From Mesostigma viride (lineage: Eukaryota > Streptophyta > Mesostigmatophyceae > Mesostigmatales > Mesostigmataceae): a stretch of 64,000 nt of DNA. A program made the translations under genes and the position numbers. This document shows, one piece after another, positions 59,501 through 64,000 of the stretch. Every line of letters starts with the position of its first letter. The stretch's first letter is position 1. The stretch lies in assembly GCA_009746045.1 (NCBI GenBank), contig RPFO01000288.1, positions 661,855-725,854 of the forward strand, given 5' to 3'. The notes beneath the pieces are model-generated. The model saw only the letters and a list, made by a program, of their open reading frames with translations, ran no database searches and had not been told where the DNA came from.

Positions 59501-60526
59501 ATGTCTCTTCTGCCGTCAACAACTCTGCGTGCGTGCGGCCCCGCCCCGCCCTCACCCCGCCAGGCCTGCATGATGCGCGCGGACAGCGCCGACTACGGCA
59601 TCAGCTGGAGTGCTCCGTACGTGACGCGCCTACCCAGCAACGGGGCCGCGCCCGACCTCGCGCGCCTGCCATCTAGGTATGCCTCCTGCGCGTGTGTGTG
59701 TTGACCTGGCGCGCCTGCCATCTCGGTATGCCTCCCGCGTGCTTGTCGCTTCATGAACGAAGGGTAAGGGTTGGGACCATCTTGCAAGCGAGGGGCCTAC
59801 CTCATAACTGGCATGGGCGCTCTCTTCATCGCCCAAGAACCAGAAGTGTTGGCTGTGCCATACCCGGTGTGGTCATGTGTGGCCTTGCGCGGTACACCTC
59901 TACCGGTACAGTAGGGGACATAAGGCAGGGGAGCCGGCAGAACTGGTGCGGCACCAGGCATGTGCCACAATTCAGCCCTCAGCTCGCATCTCCAGGAAGG
60001 GTGACACGTCCAGACTCCCATAGGCTGGTCATCGCATCCATTCCTCTGGCACAGCCTCACATCTAGCCTGTGCCGCCGGCCCGCGATTCTAGCTTTCGTT
60101 CCAACCTGCAAGTGTACCCGTATGTCTACCTGACTATCGTGCGTGTATGTGACTGTCGTACTGCGAACACGTGCCTGGTGCCACTTGGTGTGCACCTTGC
60201 TTCCATCACTCCTGGGCATGTTGTGCAGTGGCGTGTTGGCCCTGGCGTACCACCCAGGGTTCGCCGGCAAAGCACCGCTGCGACTGGCTGTGTCCAAGGA
60301 CAACGGGAAGACGTGGCCATGGAGCGTGGACGTGGAAACCGATAAAGGCGAGGGAGCAGACTTCTCGGACCCTTCTCTGGTCCCATGGCCCCTGGAGTGG
60401 GGCGGGCAGGAAGGGTTACTGCTCGCGTACAGCTGGCGCAAGGCCCGGCCGGTTCTCTTCTCCATCTCGCTCGAGGAGTTTGGTCACAGGGCACAAGAGA
60501 ACGACATTTTCTGCAGTTTGCGGTAG
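53574..60526 (+). CDS. Predicted sialidase/neuraminidase-like protein with four Asp-boxes and N-terminal membrane anchor
   Basis: Seven exons join in consistent phase: 53574-54614, 56038-56372, 57163-57215, 58093-58193, 58899-59012, 59564-59676, and 60229-60526, giving 684 aa. Residues about 13-33 (ATIPSLLLLCAIGLTLLLIL) form a signal anchor, followed by a long low-complexity stalk. The catalytic-type six-bladed propeller starts at LLLAWVGSTLEGAEDASII. Asp-boxes (S-x-D-x-G-x-x-W) are SHDGGASW (about 438), SADGGDTW (about 498), SADYGISW (about 556), and SKDNGKTW (about 609). GGRGPTRSKPVWLSDGSIL and ADFSDPSLV match the BNR-repeat neuraminidase-like proteins of bacteria and algae. A secretory-pathway, lumen-facing location is inferred. 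The substrate is unknown; sialic acid is not assured. Confidence 0.82.
54664..54762. repeat. About 18-bp tandem repeat, 5-6 copies, in sialidase intron 1
   Basis: Unit near TTGTGTAGCATAGTAGA with one-base variants (GTAGCATGGTAGA, GTGGCATAGTAGA). Confidence 0.85.
59655..59737 (+). repeat. Duplication of a sialidase exon end with its splice donor
   Basis: GCGCGCCTGCCATCTAG|GTATGCCTCC at the real exon 6 end (59676) is repeated 49 bp downstream as GCGCGCCTGCCATCTCGGTATGCCTCC. The second copy keeps GGTATGCC as a possible donor. Confidence 0.85.
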
Positions 60527-61140
60527 GGCATCTGCAACGTGCGCTTTATGCCTGGAATGAGGCAGAAGTTTATCGCATGGCTAGTATCCATACTTCCGTG
60601 GGCCATCGTAGATTCACTACCGTGCCCTAACCAGCATTCTATCCTGCTCTCATTAGGTGCAACTGAGAGCGCATGGGTAGTATTATTTATTGCAGTGTAA
60701 CATATTTATGTATCACTACCCATTTTGGATGCAGCACTCACCAATGAAGCAGCAAGCATGGAGGCCGTCAAATGCCTTTTTGCACAATACCACTAGTGTG
60801 ACCCGCTGGCTTCGCCCAGCCCAAAAAAGTCCCCTTTTTGGCGGTAGAGAGACCATGGAGGGACTGCCCGCTGCCCGCTGCCCATAGTTCGTAGTAGTGT
60901 GCTCCTTTGCTGCGCTCCGGAGAGGAATCGTGACGGTCTCCTTCGCTGCGCTCCGGAGAGGAGCCGCTGAAGCGGCAGCTCGCTTCACTCGCTCGGCGCT
61001 TCGCGCGGATTGGTTGGAAGTCATTCCGCTCGCTTCGCTCGTTTGGCGCTTCGCGCGTATTGGCGGTCAGTATTTCCTCCCCTTTGTGGATCGGGCGGGA
61101 AGTCGCGATACCCTGAATAGTGCGGGATGACTACTCATTG
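60527..61140. repeat. Intergenic region with organelle-like GC palindromic repeats
   Basis: 60903-61065 holds GCTGCGCTCCGGAGAGGA twice, then CTCGCTTCACTCGCTCGGCG, GCTCGCTTCGCTCG and GGCGCTTCGCGCG twice. Such short GC palindromes are typical of organelle intergenic repeats in volvocine algae, so this may be organelle-derived DNA in the nucleus. No coding sequence is supported. Confidence 0.5.
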
Positions 61141-62340
61141 CCAAATTAATATATAGGATTATGTGCCAGCAAGACTGTATCAGTGTGTGGAGCGGCTGGC
61201 TGTATGTGGTGTAGCCCTGCATGGTGGCCTGGCCACGTTGATTTGACTCTCATGCATGTATACAACAAAGATACAATCAGCACAGGCCCAACCGCATCGC
61301 GAGGATTTGTACCGAACTGGTACGTAGGCCCATCCAATCTAAGTGTTTATGGTAGTGTCCTGGAACGTGTGGATGCTAGTGGGCCGAAGGGCTCTGTAGA
61401 CCAGCAGAAACTCCTGCTTCCGTTTGACAATGGTTGCATGCGCCCATCCCGCGAGCAATCAGCATTTCAGTCATGACAACGTGAGCTAGAACCAGCAAAA
61501 GGTTGGATGACGTGCGAGAAACTGAAGCGTTGCTAGCTGGCATGGCCAGCCTGTGGACTGTCCTCATTGCAAGACAACGACCCGTATAGTGTCATACATG
61601 CAGCTATCTACCTTCATGCTGATCAAACCATTTCTGTTTTCACTTCTATCTTGACATCATTATCAATGGCGTGCCTGCGGTGGGAAGCACGGAGAGCACC
61701 TCATGGGTACCTGGGTCTGACTACCATGCTCGTGCCGTAATGACTGAGGAGCTAGGGGGGAGGGTAACCCCCATATGCACATGCAGGCAGTGAGCCTGCA
61801 GCATGCAAGCTGGATCATGACGTACTGGGAGTATCACACGAGGAGCCCCATGCACCTCTTTGTGCCTTCACAGGAGGTACATCAACGAGAGATGGAAAAA
61901 GAGACACCAACTGCAACCTTTGTCCCATTACATGCCAGCTCAATCGCGTAGCGCCAACTTAAACTGGGCACCACCCTCAGTGGCAGGCATATGTGGGTGT
62001 GGCCTCGTGTATGAGGAGATGGCTACAAACCTGGCCAGCCCTTTCTGGCAGGGGAACTGTCCTAATGGGTGCGTGCCCGATGGCCGGTGAAACGCAAGTG
62101 TCAGACTTGTACACTAACTACCTTATTGTAGAAACAAGTGAGGGGCATCACTTGGTTACATCTGCAAGAGAACTGGGCGGCACAGCCTACCCCGAGTATC
62201 GATTTTGGCTTCTAGTTGAAGCAGCCAGAGAAAAGGGGTTAGTCAGGTAATATCTAGATCTGTTGGAGTCCCAGAGTGAGAGTATTCTGGTAACAGTGCC
62301 GTGAAGTCGCACATCATGTAGGCGTCCAACCGTTAGGGGC
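61141..62340. other. Region with weak open frames only
   Basis: The best candidate is a plus-strand stretch at about 62080-62250 (VSDLYTNYLIVETSEGHHLV, ARELGGTAYPEYRFWLLVEA) with protein-like composition. It could be an exon or the upstream part of the retrotransposon that follows. I do not recognise it. Confidence 0.25.
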
Positions 62341-62351
62341 CGGGCTCCGGA

Positions 62352-63152
62352 CTATTGGTCGGGATAACAGCATATATATTAATGTTCTCGCTTTCCTTGC
62401 GGAGTGTGGGCTCGGCGTACCTTCGTGCTCTTCCCATGGCCCCCCCATTCGCCTTGGCTCCCAGCCACTACTCGGTGGCGCTCCGGCACCAGCTATTTGC
62501 CCCGCAGCCTCTTGTTCCGGCCGGGCGGCCTTGTGGTAGCTGTGGGCAGCCGCTGGATCCCACGGGGACTCACTACCTTGCCTGCATGGGGGGCCAACAG
62601 AATCAGAATTGGTATTTGTATTTGCACACTGTCCTCCTGACGGTGGTGCTCGCCATGATTCGGTCGGTTTTCCCCCACGCGAACATCCGGTCCGAGGATG
62701 CGGATGGCGCTGCCTTCTATTCCCCCAACCACCGGCCTGACATCGTGGTGCTGGACTTTGAGGGGGGTGGCCGGCATCTGCTTATTGACGTTTCGGTGGC
62801 GCGGCCCTTGGCTCTTAGCCACGTGGCTGGGGCCTCCCTCACGGCAGGTTACACGGCGGACCGGGCGGAGCGGGCCAAGCTCCTGGCCTACGGCGACGTC
62901 GGGCACCATCGTGTGGTGCCCTTTGTCCTGGAGGAGTTTGGGGCCATGGGGCCCCTGACCTCCGCCTTCTTCAAGGAGTGTTGCCGGCTCCGGGAGGATC
63001 GGCTGGACCTGGAGGGCCAGCGGGCCCCATGGTCGGCGCGGACCTGGACGTCATATTGGCGTCAGCGCTTGTCGGTGGCGCTGACTCGGGCCATGGCTGA
63101 CATCATGCTCCGCCGTACGCGGGCTGATTTTGCGGTGCAGCAGGGCTATTAG
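62352..63152 (+). pseudogene. Retrotransposon C-terminal fragment: zinc motif and restriction-like endonuclease
   Basis: About 265 residues. A CxxC...H...C motif (CGSCGQPLDPTGTHYLAC) is followed by RPDIVVLDFEGG...LLIDVSV, which fits the PD-(D/E)-x-K core of the R2-type endonuclease located C-terminal to the RT in some non-LTR elements. FVPFVLEEFGAMGP-like text (VVPFVLEEFGAMG) is also typical of these C-termini. No reverse transcriptase lies upstream in the window, so this is a 5'-truncated 3' end. It forms the left arm of a large palindrome. Confidence 0.65.
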
Positions 63153-64000
63153 GTTCCTCCCGTTAGGCGTTTCCATTGGTCTTATCGTAGTATAGAGCTT
63201 TGACATGGCTCTGTATATAGGCTTATAGCTGGGCGTTTGCTTTGGTTTGAGTGATTTCACTCTGCTGTAAGTAATTATATTTTTAATATATATATTAATA
63301 ATATAATTACTTACAGCAGAGTGAAATCACTCAAACCAAAGCAAACGCCCAGCTATAAACCTATAGACAGAGCCATGTCAAAGCTCTATACTACGATAAG
63401 ACCAATGGAAACGCCTAACGGGAGGAACCTAATAGCCCTGCTGCACCGCAAAATCAGCCCGCGTACGGCGGAGCATGATGTCAGCCATGGCCCGAGTCAG
63501 CGCCACCGACAAGCGCTGACGCCAATATGACGTCCAGGTCCGCGCCGACCATGGGGCCCGCTGGCCCTCCAGGTCCAGCCGGTCCTCCCGGAGCCGGCAA
63601 CACTCCTTGAAGAAGGCGGAGGTCAGGGGCCCCATGGCCCCAAACTCCTCCAGGACAAAGGGCACCACACGATGGTGCCCGACGTCGCCGTAGGCCAGGA
63701 GCTTGGCCCGCTCCGCCCGGTCCGCCGTGTAACCTGCCGTGAGGGAGGCCCCAGCCACGTGGCTAAGAGCCAAGGGCCGCGCCACCGAAACGTCGATAAG
63801 CAGATGCGGGCCACCCCCCTCAAAGTCCAGCACCACGATGTCAGGCCGGTGGTTGGGGGAATAGAAGGCAGCGCCATCCGCATCCTCGGACCGGATGTTC
63901 GCGTGGGGGAAAACCGACCGAATCATGGCGAGCACCACCGTCAGGAGGACAGTGTGCAAATACAAATACCAATTCTGATTCTGTTGGCCCCCCATGCAGG
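62581..64000. repeat. Near-perfect palindrome, at least 710 bp per arm, centred at 63290.5
   Basis: Position x pairs with 126581 minus x throughout: 63160 with 63421, 62581 with 64000. The centre is a 20-30 bp A/T run (TTTTAATATATATATTAATA). The left arm may extend further left if the right arm continues beyond the window. Confidence 0.93.
63429..63999 (-). pseudogene. Inverted second copy of the endonuclease fragment, running off the window
   Basis: Mirror copy of the fragment at 62582-63152, with no insertions or deletions and only a few substitutions (for example one changing GGRHLL to GGPHLL). It continues past the right edge. Confidence 0.8.

Noticed and set aside
62352-63152. Host nuclease gene
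   Set aside because: The zinc motif plus PD...D layout, the truncated context and the inverted second copy fit a retrotransposon C-terminus.

Overview
This is nuclear DNA of a eukaryote, most likely a chlorophyte green alga (Chlorophyceae-like). That placement is inference from GC-rich coding exons, dense GT-AG introns with GTGAG/GTACGT donors, very abundant simple repeats, a chromodomain gypsy element, a tRNA-iMet-type primer site and a land-plant/algal style of L1-like LINEs. There is no bacterial operon structure and no CRISPR array. Exon models were built by eye from family conservation, splice consensus and phase agreement; no transcript evidence was available.

Host genes. (1) Minus strand, 328-10243, incomplete at the left edge: a ten-exon beta-lactamase-fold serine hydrolase whose introns are packed with minisatellites. 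(2) Minus, 20348-21244: an unrecognised 298-residue protein. (3) Plus, 22270-23628: a three-exon, 205-residue glycine-rich membrane protein resembling the Tim17/B14.7 class. (4) Minus, 46707-52647: PRP31, a U4/U6 snRNP splicing factor, five exons, 523 aa, with tandem repeats in three of four introns and in the 3' flank. (5) Plus, 53574-60526, divergent from PRP31: a seven-exon, 684-residue predicted sialidase with four Asp-boxes. A possible decayed gene lies at 11214-12496.

Transposons fill 12.7-19.3 kb and 23.8-45.8 kb. A near full-length L1-like LINE (12762-17739) and several truncated LINE ends carry clear 9-12 bp target-site duplications and short (TTAA)n or (TTTAA)n tails. A LINE with only ORF1 (family B, minus) spans 24697-43402 but is split by at least four later insertions: a LINE (24762-26268), a LINE 3' fragment (about 26585-27104), a TTAA-flanked DNA element (27391-29295), and a 12.8-kb gypsy chromovirus (30111-42898). 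The gypsy element itself contains a 2-kb non-autonomous LTR element (34767-36772). A second copy of LINE B lies directly beside it (43403-45352). The right edge (62581-64000) is a near-perfect palindrome made of two tail-to-tail ends of a restriction-like-endonuclease retrotransposon.

The most unusual feature is that several minisatellites in the serine hydrolase and sialidase genes include the end of an exon plus its 5' splice site, so the donor itself is tandemly multiplied (about 13 extra copies at 1890-2690).
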